In this document: one piece after another, positions 7,475 through 16,158 of the stretch
Layout of the letters: every line of letters starts with the position of its first letter
How positions within the stretch are numbered: the first letter of the stretch is position 1
Notes under the pieces: generated by a model
What the model saw: the letters and a program-made list of their open reading frames with translations, nothing else
What the model was told of the DNA's origin: nothing
The model's database searches: none
Position numbers and translations under genes: made by a program
Virus record (IMG/VR): IMGVR_UViG_3300008261_000109
Location: 1 to 62,059 of that record
DNA from: a virus
Length of the DNA: 62,059 nt
Strand: one strand, 5' to 3'

Positions 7475-9220
7475 TTAACTTTCAGATGTGCCTAATTTAC
7501 CTAACATTTCTGTTCTAACTTTTTTTAATGCTGCTTTGGCCAAATCTCTTGCTCTGGACATTGGTGTATGAACTGCACCAGATTTGTCTTTAACATTACT
7601 CGGAATTCTTGTATATGGTTGTTCAAATGGAGGTGCATCATCCGTTTCTGGACGTTTTCCTTCTTTAAGCTTGAGTGATGAAGCAGTTTCATGTGATTTT
7701 CTTGCTGGTGTGTCATCTGGTTGTATTGCTATAGGTGTAGAATCTTTTGGTTGATGTTCGCCTTCTTTATCCAAAGGCCTAACTCTTATTTTATAGGATT
7801 TAAAATCATTTGATTTACCACCAGGCATGCGACCAATTAATGTATCGGTTGTTATGGCAGAAGAATCTTCAGTTCCTTCTTTCATTGCTTGTTTTGTTGC
7901 TGTGGCATACATTACTGATTTAGCATCTTTACCATAGCGTGATTTGAACCCAGCCAAACCTTTTTTCATTGACTTAACAATTTTTTCACGTTTGGCCATT
8001 TCATCATCAGTCATTTGCTTTTCGTCCAACTCAACTTCTTCGCTAGCATAAGCCTTAACGCTGTCGTGCGGATCGCCTCTCATCAGTTTGCGACCAATTG
8101 CTGTATCTACATTGGAACCTAATCCTAATTTTCTGATTTTATTATCACGCCTAAATTTAGAACCCAATTTAGCTGCATAAACTTTTGCCTTAATTTTATT
8201 ATCTCTTGCTTGTTCGGAAGCTTCATCCAATTCTTCAGCTTCTTCTTTCTTCATTGATTTTTTGAAACTTTTATTCAACATAGGAAGTAAAGCGCTAGTG
8301 GTTTGTTTGACGGTAGGACTTTTTCCTGGTGCATTTAAATCTGTTGGATCTTTTTTAGCGGAAGATTTAAATGCCTTCGTCAAAGATTTACCTTCTTTAC
8401 TATCAGGATGTGGATATGTGTCCATTTCATTCACCTGTTCAGATTCTTCTTTAACAGATTTCCAACCACCACCCATTGCTTTGTATTTTTTAGAAGCCCA
8501 ACCATTGGCATATGCAGAAGGATAAACAGCAAACTTAGATTTGGCAGCCGCTTTGGCACGAGCCCATTTTTCTGGACTTGTTGGCACATTCTTCTCATCA
8601 ATCTGTTCAACTTCTTCATTGCGTGCTTTTGCTAGATTTTTTGGATCAGAAATAGAATCTTTTGAACCAGACTTTACTTCAGCTGGTGTTAATGGTGCAT
8701 CACCACGAGCTTTGCGAACATAAGCAGGAATATCAGAACGCTTCATGCCTTCGATTAATTTCTTTGCAAAGTACATATCTTCTTTGACTTTCTTTTTGCT
8801 ACGGAGAATAGCAAAATCATGAGCGTCAACTTTATTATTTTTATTGGCATCAATCTTATGTTGGTCACCCTTTAATTCTTCAGCAACTTTCTTTTTGGTG
8901 GCTAATGCGGACTTCATTGGCTCTTTTTTGTCACCGTCTTTATCAAAGTCTAAGTAATCTGGCTTGGCAGCTTCATCATACTTACCTTTTGTTTTCTCAT
9001 GTTCTTCTTTGTCTTTCTGCATCAAGTCTTTTGTTTTAGGACCTTTGAGGTCATCAACAGAAGATTTAGTTTGATCTTGTTTAGCCTTTGCAGAATTACC
9101 ATAACTACGGCCATAAACTTTCATGCCTGTAGAAGTGGGTTCTTTGATGGGACTGGCTTCACCAATAATGTTTTTAACAGCATCTACCAAAGATTGGCTT
9201 ACATTATTTTTTGTAAACAT
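7475..9220 (-). CDS. Internal-head polyprotein candidate with EF-hand-like loop
   Basis: 581 residues, related in style to its downstream neighbour. Boxes of the EExExxDE type occur at 202-209, 326-333 and 393-400, with a variant EESEQVNE at 258-265. Near the N-terminus IIGEAS (18-23) offers a further (I/L)-x-E site. A segment DFDKDGDKKEPM (91-102) and another, DANKNNKVDAHDF (124-136), resemble EF-hand or dockerin calcium loops. Residues about 215-254 contain YPSAYANGWASKKYK, a motif recurring in such phage proteins. GGAG sits 5 bases before the ATG. Inferred to be proteolysed in the prohead. Confidence 0.7.
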   Translation of the reverse strand: MFTKNNVSQSLVDAVKNIIGEASPIKEPTSTGMKVYGRSYGNSAKAKQDQTKSSVDDLKGPKTKDLMQKDKEEHEKTKGKYDEAAKPDYLDFDKDGDKKEPMKSALATKKKVAEELKGDQHKIDANKNNKVDAHDFAILRSKKKVKEDMYFAKKLIEGMKRSDIPAYVRKARGDAPLTPAEVKSGSKDSISDPKNLAKARNEEVEQIDEKNVPTSPEKWARAKAAAKSKFAVYPSAYANGWASKKYKAMGGGWKSVKEESEQVNEMDTYPHPDSKEGKSLTKAFKSSAKKDPTDLNAPGKSPTVKQTTSALLPMLNKSFKKSMKKEEAEELDEASEQARDNKIKAKVYAAKLGSKFRRDNKIRKLGLGSNVDTAIGRKLMRGDPHDSVKAYASEEVELDEKQMTDDEMAKREKIVKSMKKGLAGFKSRYGKDAKSVMYATATKQAMKEGTEDSSAITTDTLIGRMPGGKSNDFKSYKIRVRPLDKEGEHQPKDSTPIAIQPDDTPARKSHETASSLKLKEGKRPETDDAPPFEQPYTRIPSNVKDKSGAVHTPMSRARDLAKAALKKVRTEMLGKLGTSES

Positions 9221-10979
9221 TTTTTTCTCCGTTGTTTTTCTTCTTTTTAATTGTTATTGTTTGAGTTTGGTTATCCGATGGAGTAACCATAGGCTCTTTA
9301 TTTGAAGCACCACCAAGTGTGCCACCAACACCCATGTCGTTGGCACCAGGATCATCTATTGCTTCTAATACTTTTCTAAATTTATTAAATTGCTTTTGTT
9401 CTCTATATGTTACATCGCCAAGACCGGACATGGGATATACTGTTCCCTGCTGGCGTGTATCGTATTCTGGACCTATTCCGGTCACATTTCTAATTCTTTG
9501 GCTTACCGACTGTATGTCGGTAAACCGTTTTTTGCTTACTTTTTCTTTGTCCTTGGAGAAATTGGTTTCTTTGGGGACTGGCGAGATTTTGAGGACTGGC
9601 TTTTGGGCTTCTGTGTAGGTGCGGAAGTTGTAGCTGCCGCCTCGTTTGTTTGCGTTCCACTTGATGTCGTCTGCGTTGGGGTCGCTGGCTCGATTGTCGG
9701 CTGGGATACTGTCGAGTCCGTTTGTTCGGAGCTCTGGTGTGGTTTTAATTTTATAAAATCGATTAGTGCTTTTAACATTTTTTTCTTCCTTAAATAATGA
9801 AATATTTCTATTTTTCCAATCACTAGCGATATCACTTATATTGCCAGTATCCAAGAATTGTTTAGTAAATTGATATACTTCCGTAATGTCCTCTTCCTTG
9901 GTATCTATATCACCGGTATTATCGAAACCGATAAAATCCACAAATGATTCTCTGAAATATTTAGTATTTTCTTGACATTTCATCCATTTATCATACCGTA
10001 CAGACTCCACCATCATTCTAGACAATGCTGAGTTTCTCTCCTTACTAACTTCATTTGTGGTATTGACAAAAATCATCATTGTGTCATACCCCAATTCTTC
10101 CAATTCTTCTTTTATATATGACAATTTTTCAAAATCATCAGCTGGTCCGTTAATAATTAATGGACCCCTTCTACGAATAGATTCTCTACGGAAATCACTT
10201 GTTTTTTCTGATAGTTTTTGTTTATCACTCAAGTAATCTCTGGCTTGAACAAAATTCAATTCTACAATTTTGGACTCTGCAATGGCTTCACGGATTACAA
10301 TATCTTTACCAGAACCTGGACCACCAGTCACAAAAATGGCTTTAAATTGGCCATGATTATGTGCTTCATGTAGGCCCATACCTTTGCGTGTATCGTGCAT
10401 GAGGTCTTTTGCATGTTTATCTGACACATGATCAGGAACACCTTTTCTAAATTCTCCAAAGTTTTTATTTTTGGCGTGCTCTCTCATTTTGGTGCCTGAC
10501 ATTCCGGTGGAACCTTCAGCGTCCGGATCACGGTGGCCAGCAGAATGAACAGTAATTTTTTTAAAATCGTAATGGCCGTGTTTACCTTTTACACCATTAT
10601 ATTTGTGTAGTGAATCTTTGAACTCTTTAACACGGTCAGAACCAACAACCACATGAAGGTGGGTTATACCTTGTTTGTGTAATTCGGCAGCATGATGAAA
10701 GATAGATGGATGTTCTTTTGAGGACGATTTTAAATTAGTACCTGGTGCATATCTTTTTAAATGTTTAACTTTAGATTCACCAGACAATGGATTTTTTTTA
10801 GAATCTTGTGAATGAGATACCACAACAGTATGACCTGCATTGTTTTTATCTGCAACTTCTTTGACCTTATGAATAAGTTTAAGGTGTCCTGTTGTAGGAG
10901 GATTCATCCGACCAAAAGTCATCACATGATGTTTCTGTGACGATTCATCTTCTTGAACTAATTCTAAAAATGATTTCAT
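9204..10979 (-). CDS. Nucleotidyltransferase-kinase fusion with capsid-targeting-like start
   Basis: 591 residues. After MKSFLELVQEDESS comes a cytidylyltransferase-like domain (about 17-205) with TFGRMNPPTTGHLKLI (21-36, the HxGH-type site) and MSGTKMRE (160-167, ISSTxxR-like). A P-loop kinase domain follows (about 211-375) with VTGGPGSGKD (217-226). The arrangement recalls bifunctional NadR (NMN adenylyltransferase plus ribosylnicotinamide kinase), but substrates cannot be read from sequence. The C-terminal 190 residues are basic and low-complexity. The last 17 bases overlap the start of the 581-residue gene. Confidence 0.75.
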   Translation of the reverse strand: MKSFLELVQEDESSQKHHVMTFGRMNPPTTGHLKLIHKVKEVADKNNAGHTVVVSHSQDSKKNPLSGESKVKHLKRYAPGTNLKSSSKEHPSIFHHAAELHKQGITHLHVVVGSDRVKEFKDSLHKYNGVKGKHGHYDFKKITVHSAGHRDPDAEGSTGMSGTKMREHAKNKNFGEFRKGVPDHVSDKHAKDLMHDTRKGMGLHEAHNHGQFKAIFVTGGPGSGKDIVIREAIAESKIVELNFVQARDYLSDKQKLSEKTSDFRRESIRRRGPLIINGPADDFEKLSYIKEELEELGYDTMMIFVNTTNEVSKERNSALSRMMVESVRYDKWMKCQENTKYFRESFVDFIGFDNTGDIDTKEEDITEVYQFTKQFLDTGNISDIASDWKNRNISLFKEEKNVKSTNRFYKIKTTPELRTNGLDSIPADNRASDPNADDIKWNANKRGGSYNFRTYTEAQKPVLKISPVPKETNFSKDKEKVSKKRFTDIQSVSQRIRNVTGIGPEYDTRQQGTVYPMSGLGDVTYREQKQFNKFRKVLEAIDDPGANDMGVGGTLGGASNKEPMVTPSDNQTQTITIKKKKNNGEKNVYKK

Positions 10980-10988
10980 TTTGTCTTT

Positions 10989-12389
10989 TTAATGTGAAGC
11001 GGCCGGAGTAACGGTATAATTTGATGTATCGGATTTTAAAGCATTGCTATTTGTTTTTGGTCTATAGTGAGCTAGTGCTGTATGTGAACCATTTTTTTCA
11101 ACTTTATGTAGTGTTACTGTAGCACCGTTTCTAGATACAGCATATTTTGATTTTTTATTATTAAAAACTTTATTTAATGGATGTTCACTTCCGGGTGTAA
11201 CAGTAGATTTAATTTTATGTTCTTCGTGACCCATCACATGAACTTTAGACCAAGGCATTTTGGTATTTGGTGTTAAATGTTTTTTTAACATTTGGCCAAC
11301 CATTCTATGTCCTTCATCTCCAGTATGGTGTAATAAATGATGTATATGATTATGTAATTCTTCAGCAGTATCTTTATGTACTGGTTGAGCTAATTTGCTT
11401 GCCTTTTGTTCAACGGAAGAATGCTTTGTGACATTTTCTTTTTTTCTAACGGCATCAATATGTCTACCCCTCTCAGCTGCAGATTTATCACCGTGACCCA
11501 TTTCACTATGAACTTTTTTTAATCCTTCTCTTGCAATTTTTTCAGTTTCTAATTTTCTTGTTGGGTGGTCTAACATATGATCCAAATGTATTGCTGGATT
11601 TTTAGTTGTTATATTTTTAGATTTTTTGGACGATTTTAATGAAAATCCATCATAATTATGTTCATGTCCGGCACCAAATTCTTCCTTTAAATGGCCAGGA
11701 ACATATGTTTTTACTGTGATGTCGGATGGATTTTCTTGAGTATCGTTATGTTTTCCTTGTGTGAATTTTCCAATATCTCCTTCTTTAGATGTGTGTCCAA
11801 CTGCAGCAATTTTAACGTGAGGACCATGTTTTTGTTTTAATGTTTCTATAATTGAACCGGCTGCTGCTTTACCGTGGGCTTGTCTTAACCTAAATTCTTT
11901 TTCGTGTGTTTTATTTGTTACATATTTCTTTTTAATGTCAGCTAGAGCTTTTACATGTGAAGTTAAATCTTTTTTATGTTCTGGAGTTCCATAAGTTCCA
12001 TGTTGTGTATGCATATGATGAATTAAATGTATTGCTGTGGAATGTTCTGTTGTTTTTCCTGAAGGATCATTTCCAAGACCTTCTTCTTTTTTTTCTTCTC
12101 TTAGATGTCCTTCGTGATTTTCGTGACCTGCTTTTTCTAATTCATCTTTGGTGGGAGTATCAGCATTATGTTCCCAATGAACTAATTTTGTTATATTATT
12201 TAAATTTTTGTTATAAAAAACAGCATGAGAACCGTTAGTATTATTAAAAACATGAACATCAACTTTATGTCCATCTTTTGTTGTATATGTATGGTGTGGT
12301 TTTAAATTTGAAAAATCGTGGTCATCACCAAAATTTTCTTTAATTAGTCCGGCACGGTCAAGATATATTCTTAATTGTAAACTTGTCAT
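10989..12389 (-). CDS. Large His/Lys-rich protein, putative head cargo
   Basis: 466 residues, remarkably rich in His and Lys, with no TM segments. Start overlaps the ligase-like gene stop (ATGA), so the two are coupled. Near the N-terminus AGLIKENFGDD holds an IKE site like those of the other cargo candidates. A segment GFSLKSSKK near 240 vaguely resembles the third strand of PD-(D/E)XK nucleases, which is too weak to name a function. Central helices carry many HH pairs (HNHIHHLLHH) that could bind metal. Unrecognised; grouped with its neighbours by composition and operon. Confidence 0.65.
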   Translation of the reverse strand: MTSLQLRIYLDRAGLIKENFGDDHDFSNLKPHHTYTTKDGHKVDVHVFNNTNGSHAVFYNKNLNNITKLVHWEHNADTPTKDELEKAGHENHEGHLREEKKEEGLGNDPSGKTTEHSTAIHLIHHMHTQHGTYGTPEHKKDLTSHVKALADIKKKYVTNKTHEKEFRLRQAHGKAAAGSIIETLKQKHGPHVKIAAVGHTSKEGDIGKFTQGKHNDTQENPSDITVKTYVPGHLKEEFGAGHEHNYDGFSLKSSKKSKNITTKNPAIHLDHMLDHPTRKLETEKIAREGLKKVHSEMGHGDKSAAERGRHIDAVRKKENVTKHSSVEQKASKLAQPVHKDTAEELHNHIHHLLHHTGDEGHRMVGQMLKKHLTPNTKMPWSKVHVMGHEEHKIKSTVTPGSEHPLNKVFNNKKSKYAVSRNGATVTLHKVEKNGSHTALAHYRPKTNSNALKSDTSNYTVTPAASH

Positions 12390-13576
12390 TTTCTTACCTT
12401 TAACAAATTTTGTTTAGCAAATTCTGCACGGTTAACCAATTTGGTTGGTTCATTTTCGTGGTGAACCACAAAGCCTTCAGGTTTAGATTTTTTGCCATCA
12501 ATATGGTGTTCATAATGACCTTCATGTGTTTCTAAGGATTTCACCAAAGCATTTTTGGCTTGATGTAAATGGTGATGCATCGACAATAAATTTCCATAAT
12601 GAGCTTTGTGTTTTTCAACATGAGAAATTTGAGATTGACCTTCTTTTGTTTTTTCAGATTTTGATTTTTCAGATTTTACTTTTGCGGCCTGCTTTTCATG
12701 AACGTTGTGTATATGTTCTTTAAAACCTTTAACACTCGGAACTTCATCATGTTTTACTGTTTTGTTTATGTATGTTGATAGGTGGCCAGCTTCTCCACTA
12801 TGTTTTGGATGAACGGCATCATACATCTTGTGACCATGTGTGTCGTGTATTTCTTTGGCTGCAGCCATATGTTTTTGAAAATGTTTTTCATTTTCGGCTG
12901 AATGTTTTACTTTGCTTGTATCATGTTCTGCGCCATGAATATGTACATCTGGATGTTCTTTGAATTTGCCCATATCAATATGTGGAGAAGCGTGTTTCAT
13001 ATCATCACTATATTGATGGTGAACAACAACACCAACTTTGGACTTTTTAATCTTTTCTGCTTCTTTACCTTTGGCAGTATATGTGATTGTATTGGGAGTA
13101 AACGAAACATCACCTTTTGCTTCTACAATGTAACTTTCGTGTAAGGTCTTTGTGTCGGCATGATGCATTAAATCACCTTGATATACGCCATGTTTTGGTG
13201 TAACTTTTGGTAAATGTTTTAATGCGTGTTTGAGTGTTTTTGCTAATCCTGGTGCATGACCATGATTTTTATCGATATCTTTTTCTGTGTGATTAATCTT
13301 TGGATTTTTATTGAAGGCCGATTTTGTTGCAACAAAAAACTTACCATTCTTAGGATGGTGACCAAAAACAATTGATGGAGAACCGTCATATTTCATCGTG
13401 AGATTGGTGTTTTTATTTTTGCTGATTATATGTTGATGAGCAGCCATCAAAGCGCCATGTGCATGTTCAAAACCAGCATGGCCGTGCATTAATGGTCTAT
13501 CTTCAGCATGATGAATATGTTTGAGTTCGGAACTTTGTTCCGATTCTTCAGTTAAGAATGACTTAAATGATAACAT
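12386..13576 (-). CDS. Ligase-like nucleotidyltransferase with capsid-targeting-like start
   Basis: 396 residues from the ATG at 13574-13576, chosen for its AAGGAA ribosome site; a start nine codons earlier lacks one. MLSFKSFLTEESE resembles T4 internal-protein targeting peptides with LTE as cut site. The rest matches covalent nucleotidyltransferases: LTMKYDGSPSIVFG (59-72) supplies KxDG with Lys62 as nucleophile, GVYQGDLM (130-137) is motif III-like, and KPEGFVVH with PTKLVNR near the C-terminus look like motifs IV and V. I recall similar proteins under DUF6267. Likely a polynucleotide ligase or RNA-capping-type enzyme; substrate unknown. A TATAAATA late promoter lies 46 bases upstream. Confidence 0.75.
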   Translation of the reverse strand: MLSFKSFLTEESEQSSELKHIHHAEDRPLMHGHAGFEHAHGALMAAHQHIISKNKNTNLTMKYDGSPSIVFGHHPKNGKFFVATKSAFNKNPKINHTEKDIDKNHGHAPGLAKTLKHALKHLPKVTPKHGVYQGDLMHHADTKTLHESYIVEAKGDVSFTPNTITYTAKGKEAEKIKKSKVGVVVHHQYSDDMKHASPHIDMGKFKEHPDVHIHGAEHDTSKVKHSAENEKHFQKHMAAAKEIHDTHGHKMYDAVHPKHSGEAGHLSTYINKTVKHDEVPSVKGFKEHIHNVHEKQAAKVKSEKSKSEKTKEGQSQISHVEKHKAHYGNLLSMHHHLHQAKNALVKSLETHEGHYEHHIDGKKSKPEGFVVHHENEPTKLVNRAEFAKQNLLKVRK

Positions 13577-13621
13577 TGAATTTCCTTTGGATTTGCAACA
13601 CACTATGGTTGCCGATTTGCT

Positions 13622-13629
13622 TATTTATA
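13622..13629 (-). promoter_or_regulatory. T4-type late promoter TATAAATA
   Basis: Exact TATAAATA on the minus strand in the gap before the ligase-like gene. It would start a late transcript covering the whole internal-protein cluster (13576 down to about 5784). Confidence 0.75.
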
Positions 13630-13700
13630 CAACATTTAAATCTTGATGGCTAAACTATAAGGATATTCGATTCGATATATACGCCGCCGGATTGTTGGAT

Positions 13701-14714
13701 TTAAAACAATTTTTGTGTCCAAGTTTTGGGAGTTTTCTCGGAAATAATTTCCAGTGGTAGGTGATACTCAAAAGGTCTTGTTCCTCTTGAGTTTATATAA
13801 TCAATCTGTTTTTGTAGAGATTGTTCCAATGAAATTTTTGTTTTATAACCAAAGAAATATCTGATTTTATCGGCTGAACAGTTGGCGTGTTTTACCTCTT
13901 GTGGTCGACCTGGCATGAATACTGGATTTAGTTCGAAATTCAACAGCTTGGCAACAACTTGAGCCAGTTCCAAAATGGTTACCGGATTCTCATCAGGTCC
14001 AATATTGAATATTTCTCCAACCGCTTTAGGATTCTCAGCAAATTCCACAAGGCAGTCAACGTCATCTGATATATCAGAGAAACATCTGGTTTGTGAACCA
14101 TCAGCATAGATAATAGGTTGGCGGCCTTGCAACATCAAATTAATCATAATACTTGCCACATTTCTAAAGGGATCATCATACTTCTGACGAGGGCCAATGA
14201 TATTGTGTGGAATAGCAATAACTAGTTCAATACCGTGTATCTCGGCAAGATTTTGTAGTAGTAATTCTGTACCATACTTTGCAATACCATATGGGTCTTG
14301 TGGTTTACAAGTCATATCTTCGGTGAAAGGAACTCTATCTTGTGTTCCATATCTGGCCATTGAAGAACAATGAACAAATTTAGGAACTCCGGATTGAATA
14401 GCCGCAGTTATAGCATTCACAGCAATTTGCGTTGTGTTCTGAACAATTAATGATGGAGAAAAAACCGAGAGGCCTTCATATGCTGTGCACGCTGTATGAT
14501 ATACAACATCACATCCGGCCATCATATTTTTTAATTTAGTAAAATCTATCAAATCTTCTTGGTAGAATTCTACTTCATCCGGAACATTATCTCGATATCC
14601 ACCCAATAGATTATCAATACCCGCAACTTGATATCCTTTAGATAAAAATGCATCAGCCAAATGTGATCCTAAAAAACCGGCCACGCCAGTAATAAAAACT
14701 TTTTTTATTGCCAT
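13701..14714 (-). CDS. NAD-dependent nucleotide-sugar epimerase/dehydratase
   Basis: 337 residues, an extended short-chain dehydrogenase as in GalE/RmlB-type enzymes that alter UDP- or dTDP-sugars. Visible features are the Rossmann motif GVAGFLG (10-16), DNLLGG (nucleotide-binding region), the catalytic SSMARYG region near 143, the YGIAK (YxxxK) pair near 167, and a C-terminal substrate part with RCFSDISDDVD. It is last in the glycan cluster and overlaps the upstream glycosyltransferase gene by 10 bases. Exact sugar unknown. Confidence 0.9.
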   Translation of the reverse strand: MAIKKVFITGVAGFLGSHLADAFLSKGYQVAGIDNLLGGYRDNVPDEVEFYQEDLIDFTKLKNMMAGCDVVYHTACTAYEGLSVFSPSLIVQNTTQIAVNAITAAIQSGVPKFVHCSSMARYGTQDRVPFTEDMTCKPQDPYGIAKYGTELLLQNLAEIHGIELVIAIPHNIIGPRQKYDDPFRNVASIMINLMLQGRQPIIYADGSQTRCFSDISDDVDCLVEFAENPKAVGEIFNIGPDENPVTILELAQVVAKLLNFELNPVFMPGRPQEVKHANCSADKIRYFFGYKTKISLEQSLQKQIDYINSRGTRPFEYHLPLEIISEKTPKTWTQKLF

Positions 14715-15418
14715 TTTGTTCCCTCAAAATCTAACCAATATGTTGTCATTTTGCCTTTTCCTTCTAGTAGATAAAATGGTAAAGTGTGAATTAATCCTCG
14801 ACTGGATCCATAGTATAACAGGTCTTTAGGTCCTTTGTCAAGAGCCCAAGCGAAATGGCTTGAACCTGTATCGCCACCCACAAATATTTCAGCTGTTGTG
14901 ATGTGGTAATAGTTTTGTACAAAATTAGTAGAATATCGCCAACCATCAAACGGACATCCTTCTGTAGGCTCACCTTTTTTACAAATTATTTTTTCGTAAT
15001 CTTTATATTCTTCCGTAGAAAATTTTTCAATAATTTGTTTATATACATTTTCTGGCCAATTGCGCCATTGATTGTAAGGAGCATCAAATAATGGAAATAC
15101 TGCAATCTTCTTTTCCATTGGTGCATTGTTTGGTATTTTTATCAAGTCACCAGATATATCTCTGAAATCCCAAACATTGACTTTTCTCCAAGGTAATGAT
15201 TGTTCACCCGGTTCTGTTGAAAAATAGTTAGTCATCTTCAACATTATCTCATAAAATGTTTGACAATGTGTGTCAGAGCTAACATTACCTGGCTTCAAGT
15301 GGAATTGAATTAGTGGATTGTTGTTAACTTTTCGTATGTGCTCTAATACATTAGCAACGCCAATCATGTCACCATTACGAACTGTACCAAAGGTGCCTGC
15401 TTCAATATTAATAATCAT
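14705..15418 (-). CDS. Glycosyltransferase, heptosyltransferase (GT9)-like
   Basis: 237 residues. Residues 1-20 have the short N-terminal Rossmann strand and turn (IEAGTFGTVRNGDMIG). Near 175 the FVGGDTGSSHFAWAL segment matches the GDTG/SxxxHxA donor-site signature of GT9 enzymes such as ADP-heptose transferases. It is shorter than bacterial GT9 proteins (about 330), so compact or partial. Paired with the following GT9-like gene, overlapping by four bases. Confidence 0.7.
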   Translation of the reverse strand: MIINIEAGTFGTVRNGDMIGVANVLEHIRKVNNNPLIQFHLKPGNVSSDTHCQTFYEIMLKMTNYFSTEPGEQSLPWRKVNVWDFRDISGDLIKIPNNAPMEKKIAVFPLFDAPYNQWRNWPENVYKQIIEKFSTEEYKDYEKIICKKGEPTEGCPFDGWRYSTNFVQNYYHITTAEIFVGGDTGSSHFAWALDKGPKDLLYYGSSRGLIHTLPFYLLEGKGKMTTYWLDFEGTKWQ

Positions 15419-16158
15419 AATAGTGTTTGCAATTCATTTGCATGAACAAGTTTAGCTTTTCGATTCAAATAGAAATGTTTTTCAAATATTTGATTGATGT
15501 TCTTGCCATTATCCCACGATACATCATCACCAACTCTAAATTCTGGTTTCCAATCTTCTGCTTTCCAAACACAATATAAAGGAACATTACATAGGTCAGC
15601 GAGCATACCAACACCAGTAAAGTTTGTGATAAATGGCTTCTTTAAATTTTTAATAATGTAAGCATTCTCCAACATTGGCCGATTAAAATTAAGAAACTCA
15701 CAATCTTTTAAATGTGATAGTATATGAGTTTCTCTGCGGTCATCAATATTACCCACCGCCCAGCGGTCACCAACATAATATGCATCTTTCACAGTAATAT
15801 TATATTCTGGTGTTTTTACTGTGAAATCATCATCAACTTTAAATAACATTCTGTATTTGTCATTCAACCAATTTTCATAACGACAAGTTTCTATTGGTCT
15901 ATTCGGATCTTTTTTATCCTCTCTAATTGGCCATGAACTTAAATTAATGACATCACCATACATAAACAATTCGTCATCAAAAGAAACATCAGTAAATAAA
16001 TCTTGATAAAGTAAAAATTCTTTAATGCCATTAAATTTACGCATTTCACTTTTAATCACAAGATCAAATTTAGCAACATCTTTACTTATACCAGCCAAAA
16101 CAGGCATGGCATTTAAAAAATCACCTAGATTAGAGGTACCACTAACAAATATTTTCAT
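15415..16158 (-). CDS. GT9-like glycosyltransferase, second copy
   Basis: 247 residues. Begins MKIFVSGTSNLGDFLNAMPVL, the acceptor-side N-terminus typical of GT9/heptosyltransferase folds (GDxxxxxP). The C-terminal half has FITNFTGVGMLADLCNVPLY in place of the usual GDTGxxH element, so the catalytic residues look altered. Likely acts on cell-surface or virion glycan; an inactive or regulatory partner is possible. Confidence 0.6.
   Translation of the reverse strand: MKIFVSGTSNLGDFLNAMPVLAGISKDVAKFDLVIKSEMRKFNGIKEFLLYQDLFTDVSFDDELFMYGDVINLSSWPIREDKKDPNRPIETCRYENWLNDKYRMLFKVDDDFTVKTPEYNITVKDAYYVGDRWAVGNIDDRRETHILSHLKDCEFLNFNRPMLENAYIIKNLKKPFITNFTGVGMLADLCNVPLYCVWKAEDWKPEFRVGDDVSWDNGKNINQIFEKHFYLNRKAKLVHANELQTLL

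Noticed and set aside
9390-9835. Frames on both strands within the nucleotidyltransferase-kinase gene
   Set aside because: Overlap a 591-residue gene with domain motifs; no start signals.
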